Positions 16,629-26,242 of a stretch of 64,000 nt of DNA are shown piece after piece. The translations under genes were made by a program, and so were the position numbers. The stretch is taken from assembly GCF_018861315.1 (NCBI RefSeq), contig NZ_JAHLDL010000002.1, positions 176,479 to 240,478 on the forward strand, written 5' to 3'. Below the pieces are notes generated by a model. The model saw only the letters and a program-made list of their open reading frames with translations, was not told where the DNA came from and ran no database searches. How positions within the stretch are numbered: position 1 is the first letter of the stretch; each line of letters starts with the position of its first letter. The stretch comes from Clostridium bowmanii (GTDB taxonomy: Bacteria; Bacillota; Clostridia; Clostridiales; Clostridiaceae).

Positions 16629-17694
16629 TTATAGGAAACAATTATATGGTAAATCAATATCTCCTTCAAAACAATTATCAAAACCACGAGGGTAATGATA
16701 CTCACGTTTATCTTTATCATCTGGGTAAACAAATTTGCCACCTACCTGCCAGATGTATGGAAGAAATTTATATTGTAATCTGTCTTTTCTCATTTCGAAA
16801 AGTACATTTATTTCTTCAGTATCTGCTTGGAAATTAGACCATATATCATGATGGAAGGGAATTATAACTTTAGTGTTTAAAGCTTCTCCCATTCTAAGTA
16901 TGTCTGAGGAAGTCATTTTGTCAGTTATACCTCTAGGATTTTCACCAAAAGAACCCAGTGCCACATCTATTTTGTAATCATTGCCGTGTTTTGCATAATA
17001 GTTTGAATAATGTGAATCACCGCTATGATATATACTTCCAGCAGGGGTTTTGATAATGTAATTTACTGCCCTGTCATCAATGTTTCCAGGCATTTTACCA
17101 GCTAGGGTAACACCTTTTGGAACTGTAATTAAGGCAGTACGGTCAAAGGATTCTAGTGCTATAAGTTCTGTATCTTTAATTTTAACTACATCACCAGGTT
17201 TTACAATTATACAACGGTCTGCAGGTACCCCCCCAACTAATCCAAAGATCAACACAGGTTTTTGGTCCTATAAAAGGTACAGAAGCATCACAATTTTTCA
17301 TAACTGCAGTTGCAACATTTATATCAATGTGATCATTATGATCATGAGTTGCTACTACTGCAGCTATATTTTTAATAGCGAATGGATCTAAGACAAAAGG
17401 TGCAACTCTAAGATTTGGTTGTAATTTTTTAGAACCAGACATTCTTGCCATTTGATGTTCTGGTTTCATTAGTGGATTACTCATAGTTCGCTTGCCTGTC
17501 CCACACCATAAATCAATACAGATGTTGGCACTTCCTTCAGATTTAACCCAAAGGCCTGTACAGCCTAGCCACCACATTGCAAAAGTATTAGGCGACACAA
17601 CTTCTCTTTCTATTTCTTCGTTTAGCCATGTTCTCCATTGAGGAAAAGTACTGAGTACCCATGACTCTTTAGTTATTTTATCTATTTTAGACAT
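16629..17694 (-). pseudogene. ulaG: L-ascorbate-6-phosphate lactonase with a frameshift
   Basis: Metallo-beta-lactamase-fold lactonase of ascorbate catabolism. The 5' part (17694 to about 17230) carries [16 protein letters not shown] and [10 protein letters not shown]. The 3' part, in another frame, carries [26 protein letters not shown] and [10 protein letters not shown]. The junction is a run of seven G on the coding strand (17228-17234). With six G the frame reads W-G-V-P-A-D-R-C as in UlaG, and the protein is exactly 354 residues, the family length. As written, translation stops 13 codons after the tract. Could be phase variation, recent decay or a sequencing error. Confidence 0.93.
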
Positions 17695-17717
17695 GTTATC
17701 ACCTTACCCTTATTTTT

Positions 17718-18002
17718 TTATTCTAAATTCAAAGCTGCTTTAATTTTGCCTTCGATTTCTACCTCTGATAATAGATTTCTAAGACCTATAATTTTAGTTT
17801 TACTACGAGCATTCGAAAAGTTTTATACTAGTGATTTAGATACAAAAACCATATCGTAAGAAGATATAACGGATTTTGCCTCGCCAACACTAAGATGATC
17901 CACCTCAACTTCAATTTGAAGTTTCTTGAAAACTTTGATGATTTTCATTTTAATCATTTGACTTGAACCCATTCCATTTCCACATGCTGCTAATACTTTC
18001 AT
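17718..18002 (-). pseudogene. ulaB: PTS ascorbate-type EIIB with an internal TAA
   Basis: Starts MKVLAACGNGMGSSQMIK with AAAAGGAGA upstream, the phospho-cysteine loop of UlaB. The frame meets TAA at codon 60 (17823-17825), then continues undisturbed through KTKIIGLRNLLSEVEI to a stop at 17718, giving the normal 94 residues. A one-base change from a sense codon explains it. It lies 23 bases before ulaG, as expected for an ulaA-ulaB-ulaG operon. Confidence 0.85.
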
Positions 18003-18066
18003 ATAGATCTCTCCTTTTAAAATTATCGATTTTTAAACGTCTAAATTTTCATCTGTTTGTGTAAAA

Positions 18067-18261
18067 TTAATTTGCTTTGTTTTTGCGATATTGCATTTGA
18101 GGAATTACTAGCATCCCCACAATGGAAGCTAAATTGCCTAAACTCTTATTTGCAGCAGCAAGGGCAAAATATGGATCAATAACTGCAGCATTCATGTTGA
18201 AACGATCATTTAATCCTGCAAGAATAGGTCTAAAGGTACTAACAAGTCCGCCTCCTTTAAG
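18067..18261 (-). pseudogene. ulaA: Fragment of PTS ascorbate EIIC
   Basis: About 64 codons without a start: GGGLVSTFRPILAGLND then NMNAAVIDPYFALAAA and a stop after QYRKNKAN. The first part resembles the N-terminal third of UlaA (the STFKP...NGAISDTY region of the E. coli protein). The remaining ~350 residues are missing. The upstream break coincides with the end of the CWB2 gene at 18265, so a rearrangement joined the two. Confidence 0.6.
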
Positions 18262-18264
18262 ACT

Positions 18265-19686
18265 TTAAGGTCTATATTCTTGATGCATTTTTGTTATTAA
18301 ATAATCTTTAAGAGTTATATCAAAAACTGGTCTACTTTTATATTTACCAACAATTATACTATTGAAATCCTTATTAACATTTAGAATATTTCCTTCACTA
18401 TTAAAATCTATTTCACTAATATTAACATTATCATTAACTTCTAGAGTAACAGTGTTACTAATAGCCATGTCAAAACCATCATCTGGTAGGTAATCAACTG
18501 TGCCATCGTGATCATTCCAAATTACAAAATTTCCAGTTCTTTTTTCATAATCTCTAGCTTCGTTTAAATCAGTAACAAATTTATCAAAATATCCATCGAT
18601 ATATTTTTTGCCATCTTTTTTATAACCTTTACTTACATAAAATAATTGAGTTTCTTTTCCGTTTAATAAATCTTCTGCTGCTTGGCTTACTGAACCTTTT
18701 CCACCTAGTAAAATCAAATTTAAACAACTAGTGCTGTCTAGATATCTTTTCTGATCTATTATATTGCTGCCATCTGTAAGTATAATTGGTGCATTTAATT
18801 TTGCTGCTAAAGCACTACCGGATAAAGCATCTGGAAAACTTTTTCCACTTACAACTATCGCAGAATTCGTGCTTAAATTAAAATATTTACATACATTTAA
18901 TGAGGTTTCATATCTATTACTTCCACTAATCCTTACAATACTGTTGTTGTCTAAGAAAGGTACTCTATTTTTCAATTCATCTATAACAGACTTATTTATG
19001 GATCCTTCACCACCTATTATAAATACTTTAGATGGCTGAATTTCTTTTAGCATGTCCTTACTTTCGCTAGGCAAATTTGTTTCATTAACCATTAATATTG
19101 GATATCCCTTTGATGCAGCAATACTTGAAATACCTAAGGCATCTGCAAATCCATACCCATTAACTACAATTACTGGTGTACCTTTTTCTACATTCATGAA
19201 ACTGACAATTGTTTTATTTGTGTCAAACCTATTGCTCCCTCCTAATCTTTTTACATTGTAGTCCAATGATTTAAAGTAATCTGAAAAACTTTCATTTACA
19301 GATCCATTTCCACCAAGTATATAAATTGTACCGCCCTTAGTTAGATGATTTTTTATGTATTTTATTGAGTTAGAGCTTGTCTCAATTGTTTTGTCTACTA
19401 ATAAAATAGGAGCATTTAAAGTGTTAGAAAGTACACTTCCTGTTAATGCATCGGGGAAATTATTTCCACTTGCGATAATTATATTTTGTACTATGCTATT
19501 GCTGAATTCACTTGAAATGTTAGCTGAAGTTTCATATCGATTTTCACCAGTTATTCTTTTTACGTTGTAATTGTCTTTTGCATACACATGCCTTGATAAA
19601 CAAATAGTAATAATAGCTACTGAAACAATAGTTGATATTTTTTTTATTATAATAATCATCTCCCTAAAATTTAAAAATATGTACAA
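18265..19686 (-). CDS. Surface protein with three CWB2 cell-wall-binding repeats
   Basis: Signal peptide (KKISTIVSVAIITICLSRHVYA, cleavage likely after VYA) followed by three CWB2 (PF04122) repeats, each starting with an R-(I/L)-(T/G/S)-G-x-(N/S)-R-(Y/F) signature and holding a FPDAL/FADAL box, at about residues 40-350. The ~120-residue C-terminal part has no recognised domain. CWB2 modules attach proteins to cell-wall anionic polymer. Start is uncertain: TTG at 19686 has AAGGTGA ten bases upstream, while the ATG at 19659 directly abuts GGGAG. The gene ends three bases from the ulaA fragment. Confidence 0.85.
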   Translation of the reverse strand: MYIFLNFREMIIIIKKISTIVSVAIITICLSRHVYAKDNYNVKRITGENRYETSANISSEFSNSIVQNIIIASGNNFPDALTGSVLSNTLNAPILLVDKTIETSSNSIKYIKNHLTKGGTIYILGGNGSVNESFSDYFKSLDYNVKRLGGSNRFDTNKTIVSFMNVEKGTPVIVVNGYGFADALGISSIAASKGYPILMVNETNLPSESKDMLKEIQPSKVFIIGGEGSINKSVIDELKNRVPFLDNNSIVRISGSNRYETSLNVCKYFNLSTNSAIVVSGKSFPDALSGSALAAKLNAPIILTDGSNIIDQKRYLDSTSCLNLILLGGKGSVSQAAEDLLNGKETQLFYVSKGYKKDGKKYIDGYFDKFVTDLNEARDYEKRTGNFVIWNDHDGTVDYLPDDGFDMAISNTVTLEVNDNVNISEIDFNSEGNILNVNKDFNSIIVGKYKSRPVFDITLKDYLITKMHQEYRP

Positions 19687-19849
19687 ATTAATATATTCAC
19701 CTTGTCATTAAGATATAACAAAGAAAAATATATATAGAAAACCTAATTTCCTATATGAACTATCAGATAGTCCAAATTTATTATATCTACATATTAAATC
19801 AGCAGAGACACATAATATATATAATTATTTAAAGTGTGAGGTGTAGTGA

Positions 19850-20590
19850 ATGATAAATACAAAATCTGCGTTAATCAAATTAATTCCTAAAAAATTACTC
19901 TTAATAGTGCCTTTTTTAATAATTCTAAACTGCAGTGGAATTATTGGACAAATAGCAGAAGCTGCAGTGATTAAGATTGAAAGTAGTTCATTAACAATAC
20001 CTAAAGAGGAAGTAATAAAATTAATAAAGACACAAGGAACTAAAAATCCTTATTATTTCCAAGGGCTTTCCTATAAAGTAGCTAATATCGATAAAGATGA
20101 TGATTTTGAGATTGTTGCAAAAATTGATGGAGGGGTTCATGTAGGTTATTTCTTTATATTTGACAAGAATAGCCAAGGTAAATATTCTCTTGTAGCAGAA
20201 AAAGATTGGAAAGTAGAAAAATGGGACTTGGAATACTGGCACGATCTTAATGGAGGCAATAAAGCATATGAAATGACAACTCGTGCTGGTGGATCGGGCA
20301 TGGATATTTTTTATGGTCATGTATGGTATTTGAAAGATAGCAAGTTTGTTGAGGCATGGATAGGAACACTAAAGGAGAGAACGGCCTTTCAAGATATTCT
20401 CGGTTTAAAGATTGGTGGTTATCAAATTAATAGCGATGATTTAAGACTATATGCGTGGACAACAAAATATGCCACTAAAATAAGCACAAATAAGCCATTG
20501 GCAAAGCCGACAACTATTGTGTCAATATTCAAATTTAATGGTGTTAAGTATGTCTTGCAAAGTCAAGATACTTGTGGGCATAGTAATTAA
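19850..20590 (+). CDS. Secreted protein of unknown function, 246 aa
   Basis: Basic N-terminus and hydrophobic core LLLIVPFLIILNC, then cleavage probably near AEA-A at residue 38; a signal peptide is clear. The mature part contains SYKVANIDKDDDFEIVAKID, reminiscent of a beta-rich, dockerin-like or integrin-like calcium-type repeat, then aromatic strands (YFFIFDK, HVWYLKD). I do not recognise a family. GTGAGGTG precedes the ATG. Monocistronic, with a terminator directly downstream. Extracellular sensing or binding is only a guess. Confidence 0.7.
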   Translation: MINTKSALIKLIPKKLLLIVPFLIILNCSGIIGQIAEAAVIKIESSSLTIPKEEVIKLIKTQGTKNPYYFQGLSYKVANIDKDDDFEIVAKIDGGVHVGYFFIFDKNSQGKYSLVAEKDWKVEKWDLEYWHDLNGGNKAYEMTTRAGGSGMDIFYGHVWYLKDSKFVEAWIGTLKERTAFQDILGLKIGGYQINSDDLRLYAWTTKYATKISTNKPLAKPTTIVSIFKFNGVKYVLQSQDTCGHSN

Positions 20591-20599
20591 ATTTTAGAA

Positions 20600-20647
20600 G
20601 GCTGTCTCAAAATAGAAAGTAATTTCTACAGCGAGATAGCTCTTTTT
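20600..20647 (+). terminator. Terminator after the secreted protein gene
   Basis: GCTGTCTC pairs with GAGATAGC (one G-U) across an inner AGAAAGTAATTTCT hairpin, then TCTTTTTTCTTTT. The GGCTGTCTC start is shared with the terminator at 52023. Confidence 0.75.
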
Positions 20648-20721
20648 TCTTTTCCACTTTTTATATATAATTATATGATGAATAGCTCGCTCTTGTTGAT
20701 GTTACAATTTTGAGACGCACC

Positions 20722-21864
20722 TTATACAGTTACATCATTAGTTCCTTTTTCTTCCCATCCCGCAATTTGTTTTAACCTATCTATTATAGGAAGGTGTTGG
20801 GTGCATTCTTCTTGGCACTTGCCACATTTAACACATTCAGCAGCAAATTTCTTATTACTCATAGAGTAATTCCAATATTCTAAGCCATAAACAGACTCAA
20901 TCATTTCTGCGTCGCTTTTCTTAAACATTTGTTTTTCATTGTAAAATAACATGTATCCTGGTATATTAATTCCCATTGGGCAAACTCTGCAATATCCACA
21001 CCCAGTACAAATCTCATTCATATTTTCGCCTAATACATTTCTTATCTTATTAATGTCTTCTTCTGTAAAAGGTTTTGATTCATCAGCTATACTACATGCT
21101 TCATCAATATCGTGCTTGCTCCCAAACCCAACTAAAGTTATAGTAATTTCCGGACTAGATATGTTAAATCTCAAGGCTAACTGCGTGGCTGTTTCTCCAT
21201 TCTTTGTTAGAAAAGCCAATTCTTTTTCATGACTCGGAATAGAACCTCCACTTAAGGGATTCATTGCTACAACACCATATTCATTTTTATAAGCATGAGT
21301 TACTCCCTTCCATCTATACGGGAAGTTCAGTAAATTAATTCCCATGGTAACTCCTTCAAACTTATTTTCATCTAGCACCTTTATTACTTGATCGCCTGGT
21401 TGATGAGAGGAAAAAACGATATGATCTATGAGGCCCGCCTCTTTACATTTAAGTAATCCTTCGTATTGCCCACCTTTTTTCATACACAATTCATAGTGCT
21501 CCATTTTTCTTATACACCAAACATGATAAAAATGAATTTTAGGAACTCCTAATCTCTTTAAAGAGGACTTTACAGCATTAACTGCCTTTTCTGCGGTATC
21601 GTACACCTTAGGTTTTCCCTTTGTAGAAACAATAAAATCTGATTTTCCTTGTTTTATCATTTCTCTAAAAGCAACACCAAATATATCTTCACTTCTATCA
21701 TCACAATATCCGGGAGCAGTATCAAAATAGTTTATGCCTTTACTATAGGCATATTTAATCAATTCTGCATTTTCCTCATTACTTTTACTTAAGTCAAATC
21801 TTAATCCTCCAAAGCCTACTACAGAAACCTTTTTTTTAGTCTTCCCATATTCAGTATATTTCAC
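20722..21864 (-). CDS. Aldo/keto reductase with C-terminal ferredoxin domain
   Basis: 380 residues. An AKR barrel with FDTAPGYCDDRSEDI (Asp/Tyr of the catalytic tetrad), VSTKGKPK (Lys) and HFYHVWCI (His region) is followed by a 4Fe-4S module with CTGCGYCRVCPMGINIP and CVKCGKCQEECTQHLP. Such fused oxidoreductases are common in anaerobes and probably couple ferredoxin-type clusters to carbonyl/alcohol chemistry; substrate unknown. The start is GTG at 21864 with AAAGGAGG eight bases upstream. Monocistronic, convergent with the secreted protein gene. Confidence 0.92.
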   Translation of the reverse strand: MKYTEYGKTKKKVSVVGFGGLRFDLSKSNEENAELIKYAYSKGINYFDTAPGYCDDRSEDIFGVAFREMIKQGKSDFIVSTKGKPKVYDTAEKAVNAVKSSLKRLGVPKIHFYHVWCIRKMEHYELCMKKGGQYEGLLKCKEAGLIDHIVFSSHQPGDQVIKVLDENKFEGVTMGINLLNFPYRWKGVTHAYKNEYGVVAMNPLSGGSIPSHEKELAFLTKNGETATQLALRFNISSPEITITLVGFGSKHDIDEACSIADESKPFTEEDINKIRNVLGENMNEICTGCGYCRVCPMGINIPGYMLFYNEKQMFKKSDAEMIESVYGLEYWNYSMSNKKFAAECVKCGKCQEECTQHLPIIDRLKQIAGWEEKGTNDVTV

Positions 21865-22099
21865 AGACCTATCCTCCTTTTAAATATAAAACATAATTAT
21901 ATTTTACCTACAGTAACCTTAAGCTACCATTTATTTTTATTTTTCAAATTTTTGTTCTTTAGCACCAGACTGAAAAATTATTTTATGTTGTCGTCTGACC
22001 TAAAAATATTATATCATATAACTATTAATCATTTTAAAAGTAGATGAAAAAGTAAAAATTTATGTTGAGGATATTAACCCAAAGGGAGATAAAACAATA

Positions 22100-22840
22100 T
22101 TGTTCCTTCATGGTTGGCCTGGAAGTCATAAGTTATTTGAATATCAGTTTAATCAACTTCCCAAGATGGGATACAGGTGTATTGGTATAGACCAGAGGGG
22201 ATTTGGTGACTCTGATAAGCCATTTGAGGGCTATGACTACGATAGATTATCCGACGATGTTCGAGAAGTAGTAGATGCTCTTAAATTAAAGAATTTTACA
22301 CTTGCGGGTCACTCCACAGGAGGAGCCATTGCTATTAGATATATGGCCAGACACAATGAATATGGAGTATCGAAACTAGCTCTTTTTGCAGCAGCAGCGC
22401 CTAGTCTTATTCAGCGTCCATATTTCCCTTATGGCTTGCCAAAGCAAGCTGTCATAGACATTATCAAGGAAACATATAATGATCGTCCTAAAATGCTTAG
22501 GGGATTTGGAGACATATTTTTCTTTCAGTATACTACTGAGCCACTTTCAGACTGGATTTTCCAATTAGGGCTACAAGCATCAAGCTGGGGCACTGCGGCA
22601 ACTTCCACAACTTGGTTAGGTGAAGAGGGGTTATTTGCTGATCTTGGTAAAATAAGTGTTACAACTTTAATTATTCATGGTATTCATGACAAGGTATGCC
22701 TCTTCCAATTAGGGCAAGCACAAAATCAAGGCATTAAAAATTCTAAGCTTGTACCTTTCGAATTTAGTGGTCACGCATCATTCTATGAGGAGAAAGATAG
22801 ATTTAACATTGAATTGACTTCATTTATTGAAGGGAAATAA
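22100..22840 (+). CDS. Alpha/beta hydrolase, start codon unclear
   Basis: Alpha/beta-hydrolase fold close to epoxide hydrolase/haloperoxidase types: FLHGWPGSHKLF (oxyanion region), DQRGFGDSDKP, nucleophile elbow GHSTGG, acid region IIHGIHDKVC and catalytic GHASFYEEKD. Homology starts well before the TTG at 22100: the open frame from 22022 reads LKVDEKVKIYVEDINPKGDK, typical N-terminal strands of the fold. But that stretch has no ATG, GTG or TTG and no ribosome site. Either an unusual start codon (ATT/ATC near 22031) or a lost start; if lost, this is a pseudogene. Confidence 0.7.
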   Translation: MFLHGWPGSHKLFEYQFNQLPKMGYRCIGIDQRGFGDSDKPFEGYDYDRLSDDVREVVDALKLKNFTLAGHSTGGAIAIRYMARHNEYGVSKLALFAAAAPSLIQRPYFPYGLPKQAVIDIIKETYNDRPKMLRGFGDIFFFQYTTEPLSDWIFQLGLQASSWGTAATSTTWLGEEGLFADLGKISVTTLIIHGIHDKVCLFQLGQAQNQGIKNSKLVPFEFSGHASFYEEKDRFNIELTSFIEGK

Positions 22841-22982
22841 TACAATTGAAGCGATTTTAGCAACATAAATCCTCACTACTTTCTAATTTTTTGAAGTGTC
22901 TTAGGGGAAGTAACAGAAATTGAAAATGTACAACTTCGGTTTGATACTTGTAAAAGTAGGTGTAAAAATAAATTATATTTAA

Positions 22983-23024
22983 CAAGAACTGTATTGAAAT
23001 TATCCAATACAGTTCTTGTCTTTT
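22983..23024 (+). terminator. Terminator between hydrolase and cupin genes
   Basis: CAAGAACTGTATTG pairs with CAATACAGTTCTTG, followed by TCTTTT. It ends the hydrolase transcript and may work for the convergent side too. Confidence 0.85.
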
Positions 23025-23106
23025 AAATTCTAAAATCTAATTATATTTTAGAAGGGTTAGTTCGTATTATAAATACCTAAATAAAGATATGTTTGTAGCA
23101 AATGAA

Positions 23107-23457
23107 TTAATATTTGAAATTATCTACGTCTATTTTATCTTTCAGTTGAAAAGGAGCTAGTGTGGAAATCATTTTGATAGGTTCATTGGAATTGTTAACA
23201 CAGTAATGAACTTCACCTGGTTCAATGTGAATAAACTGACCCTCTGTAAGATGGCTTACATTTCCGTCTACAATGATATCAATTTTACCTTCAATAACAT
23301 AGAAATTCTCTTCCATAATATTGTGAAAATGTGCTTTGAAATCCTGTCCAGGCTGAAATTGTACAATTGCAAAGTTCATACGGGGACCTTTCATCAAATA
23401 CTTGGGTCCATTGTCGCCAAATCGATATTCTTTATCTTTTTCATCTATAATATACAT
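23107..23457 (-). CDS. Single-domain cupin, last gene of the lsrR-lsrK strand
   Basis: A 116-residue cupin_2 barrel. Motif 1 is FKAHFHNIMEENFYVIEG (H, H, E, plus the G at the end) at about 40-58; motif 2 is EPGEVHYCVNN at about 77-87, so metal ligands are complete. RBS GGGAGGAATAGAGT precedes the ATG. It begins 53 bases after lsrK on the same strand, so it is probably co-transcribed with AI-2 genes. Cupins include isomerases, dioxygenases and sensors. Given the absence of lsrG, a role in phospho-AI-2 handling is an attractive inference, not a demonstrated one. Confidence 0.85.
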   Translation of the reverse strand: MYIIDEKDKEYRFGDNGPKYLMKGPRMNFAIVQFQPGQDFKAHFHNIMEENFYVIEGKIDIIVDGNVSHLTEGQFIHIEPGEVHYCVNNSNEPIKMISTLAPFQLKDKIDVDNFKY

Positions 23458-23510
23458 ACTCTATTCCTCCCGTTTTTTATAATTAATTATATTACTTTAA
23501 TCTGATTTGT

Positions 23511-25073
23511 TTATAACCCTGGTGCAATCCACATGTTCTTTGTAAGATTTTGGTTGCAAAGCTCCAACTGTGCGGCATATACCTTGCGCCATGGTTCATA
23601 AAGCTTTTCATACAAGGAGTGGTTTGCCATATTCGGGTTGTAGGTTTTATCCCAGCGAACTAATTCACTAGCTGCTTTTGAAATATCAGGATAAATTCCT
23701 ATACCGTAACCAGCTAGAATAGCAGCCCCTAAGCCAGTTGCTTCTTTTACTACAGGGACACGAACCATAAGGCCAAGAACATCGGATAAAATCTGGCACC
23801 ACAGCGGGCTCTTTGAGGCACCACCTGCAAATACTATGCTTTCCGGCATATTACCTGTGGCTTCTCGTACTAGATCAAGATGACCCTTTGTAATCATTGC
23901 TGTATTCTCCAAAATCGCGCGGTAAAAGGTATAACGGTTGAATTTCTCAGAATTAAGTTCAAAATTCGTAAAAGTAGGGGAAGCATGCTTCCAAGAAATA
24001 AAATTCATTACGTCAGAGAATGCGCACATCATACCGTAACTTCCTACTGGAATTGAAGCAGCCTTATTATCCATTAGCTCATAAGGATCTTTGCCCGTAA
24101 GTTCACCTTCCTGCTTTTCAAGTTGGCAGAAACTGTCGCGGTACCATCGCATCACGAGACCGGGTTTAAAGGCAATTGCTTCATATTGCCAAACACCAGG
24201 GACGGCATGACAGTTCACACGGACACGACAACCTGGATCGGTTTTGCCATTATCGGTATTATATTCATACTGCCAAAAGCTTCCACCAAAGACAGCGGCT
24301 TCGTTAGGTTTTACAACACCTACCCCGATGCATCCAAGTTGTGAATCCCCGCCTCCGATAACAACGGGAGTACCGAACGCAAGACCGGTATCTTTAGCAC
24401 CTTTTGCATTTACGTTGCCAATTACAGTTCCACATTCAGAAACGGTGGGAAAAATATCGTCTCTAATGCCACATTTGTTAGCAATAGACGAATCCCATGT
24501 ACACTTTTGAAGATCAAATATACCAGTGGTTGAACCATTGCTAGGTTCAACGGCAAGCCTTCCAGTCATTTTATAAATTAGCCAATCATTAAACATGCCT
24601 ATTGTTGCAATATTTTCATATATTTCAGGCATCTTATTCTTAACCCACAGTATTCGTGGTAGGGCACCTAGGGCAAAGGTTTGTCCAGATTCAAGATATA
24701 TTTCTTTTTCAAGTTCCGGGTTTATGCGGATGAGTTCTTCAACTTCATCATTAGCGCGGGCATCAACATTTGCGCAAGCCCAGATTTCATTTCCATCCTT
24801 ATCGTACATAACAATGCCTTCACGCATACAAGTAGTAGATAAGGCAGAAATCTCACTTGGATCTATTTTTGTTTCATGTATTACACCGAGGATACAACTA
24901 CATGCCGATTCCCAGTTATGAGTCCAATCGAAATCCATGCTTCCAGGCCACCTTGGATCTTCATTATGTGTCCATTCCTGCTGCACACATCCAATTTGCT
25001 TTCCAAACAAATCAAATAAAAGGGCACGTACACTTCCTGTACCGGCATCAACGGCCATCAGATATTTATTCAT
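23511..25073 (-). CDS. lsrK: Autoinducer-2 kinase
   Basis: FGGY-family carbohydrate kinase that phosphorylates imported AI-2 (DPD), trapping it in the cell and creating the LsrR inducer. Visible: phosphate-binding start LMAVDAGTGSVRALLFD, DFDWTHNWESA, the middle GGGDSQLGCIGVGV, and the ATP-binding FAGGASKSPLWCQILSDVLG. About 520 residues, family length. The ATG at 25073 has AAAGGAGG eight bases upstream; a longer frame to 25121 has none. Lies between lsrR and the cupin gene on the minus strand. Confidence 0.93.
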   Translation of the reverse strand: MNKYLMAVDAGTGSVRALLFDLFGKQIGCVQQEWTHNEDPRWPGSMDFDWTHNWESACSCILGVIHETKIDPSEISALSTTCMREGIVMYDKDGNEIWACANVDARANDEVEELIRINPELEKEIYLESGQTFALGALPRILWVKNKMPEIYENIATIGMFNDWLIYKMTGRLAVEPSNGSTTGIFDLQKCTWDSSIANKCGIRDDIFPTVSECGTVIGNVNAKGAKDTGLAFGTPVVIGGGDSQLGCIGVGVVKPNEAAVFGGSFWQYEYNTDNGKTDPGCRVRVNCHAVPGVWQYEAIAFKPGLVMRWYRDSFCQLEKQEGELTGKDPYELMDNKAASIPVGSYGMMCAFSDVMNFISWKHASPTFTNFELNSEKFNRYTFYRAILENTAMITKGHLDLVREATGNMPESIVFAGGASKSPLWCQILSDVLGLMVRVPVVKEATGLGAAILAGYGIGIYPDISKAASELVRWDKTYNPNMANHSLYEKLYEPWRKVYAAQLELCNQNLTKNMWIAPGL

Positions 25074-25187
25074 TAATAAAACCTCCTTTAAAATATAGGA
25101 TATTAACAAATTAAAGAACACTGAAAAATTAAAATAAACAATTTTGTAAAAATATTTACTAAGCTTAAGGAGTTAAATTTAAAAAAT

Positions 25188-26129
25188 CTAGTCCTCTTTA
25201 TTTTTTGAAAAATCTTCCTTATCATCTAATAGCTGCAAAGCTGTGGATTCATCTGTAATAAGAATATCAATATAACCACCTTTTAAGACAGCTTTGATTG
25301 CATCCACTTTATCATCACCCGCAGCAACTCCAATTACATTATTAAGACTGCTAAGAGTAGGAAGTGGGGTTCCAATCATGCGGCGTTCGATATCTGTCTC
25401 TACAAGGTTTCCGTCTTTATCAATGAAATGGCACAATATGTCACCGACTGCACCCTTCATTTTGAGGTAGAGAAAATCATTCTTGCTTAAAATTCCGCTT
25501 TTTACTATTGTGGCATTATCTGCAAGAGAACCAATACCTACTACAGACAGAGAAGAAAGCTTTACCATACGTAAAATTTCATTAACGGATGTTTCGTTCA
25601 AAATTGCATCTACTACTTCTTTAGAAGATACCAAAAGAGGTGACGGAATCAAATAAAGTTTAGCATTGAATATGGTGGACATATTATTTGGAAGATAAAA
25701 ACTGACTCCACCGGTCATTGATACTACAGAAAGAGGATACTCTGTCATAGTTGCCAAATTATTTAGTATACGGCTTTGAGTATCACCATATCCCATATTA
25801 ATGAAGGTATTACTGTCAAGGCGGTTACTGATGTACATAGCAGCAGCACGTGCAATATTCTCATTGACGGTAATGTCACTGGGGGGGGAAGGCACGATGA
25901 ATGTATCTTTCAGGTTATAGGTATCAGCTAGTCTTTTTTCTAGTTGCATTGGGTTAACTGAGTCATCTCGTATCTTAAATTGAATAGTACCAGTTTTGCG
26001 CGATTTGTCTAATAACTTCACAACACGCATACGTGAGATGCCGAGAAGCTCCGAAATGTGTTGCTGGGTCATATTATCAAAATAGTAGTACCAGGTTATT
26101 TTAATCATAAGCGATTCTTCATAATCCAT
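25188..26129 (-). CDS. lsrR: LsrR-type transcriptional repressor (SorC family)
   Basis: 313 residues. N-terminal HTH (YYYFDNMTQQHISELLGISRMRV at about 14-36) and a C-terminal SorC/DeoR sugar-phosphate-binding domain with NMGYGDTQSRIL, SMTGGVSFYLP and GVAAGDDKVDAIKAVLKGGYID. LsrR proteins repress lsr genes until phospho-AI-2 binds. The gene is divergent from lsrA across a 431-bp control region. RBS GAGGTAAGC precedes the ATG. The lsrK stop-to-start arrangement on the same strand suggests lsrR-lsrK-cupin is one transcript. Confidence 0.92.
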   Translation of the reverse strand: MDYEESLMIKITWYYYFDNMTQQHISELLGISRMRVVKLLDKSRKTGTIQFKIRDDSVNPMQLEKRLADTYNLKDTFIVPSPPSDITVNENIARAAAMYISNRLDSNTFINMGYGDTQSRILNNLATMTEYPLSVVSMTGGVSFYLPNNMSTIFNAKLYLIPSPLLVSSKEVVDAILNETSVNEILRMVKLSSLSVVGIGSLADNATIVKSGILSKNDFLYLKMKGAVGDILCHFIDKDGNLVETDIERRMIGTPLPTLSSLNNVIGVAAGDDKVDAIKAVLKGGYIDILITDESTALQLLDDKEDFSKNKED

Positions 26130-26242
26130 TTAGCTTACCTCAGTCTTTCTATAAATTAACGTTAGGATGATTGATACGATTATATTAAAAACAGTAAATT
26201 TTGTATTGATGTTTAATAGAAATAAAATCGTACTTGAATTAT

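Noticed and set aside
17191..17694. Programmed ribosomal frameshift in ulaG.
   Set aside because: UlaG is not known to need one, no slippery heptamer with downstream structure is evident, and the neighbouring ulaB and ulaA are also broken.
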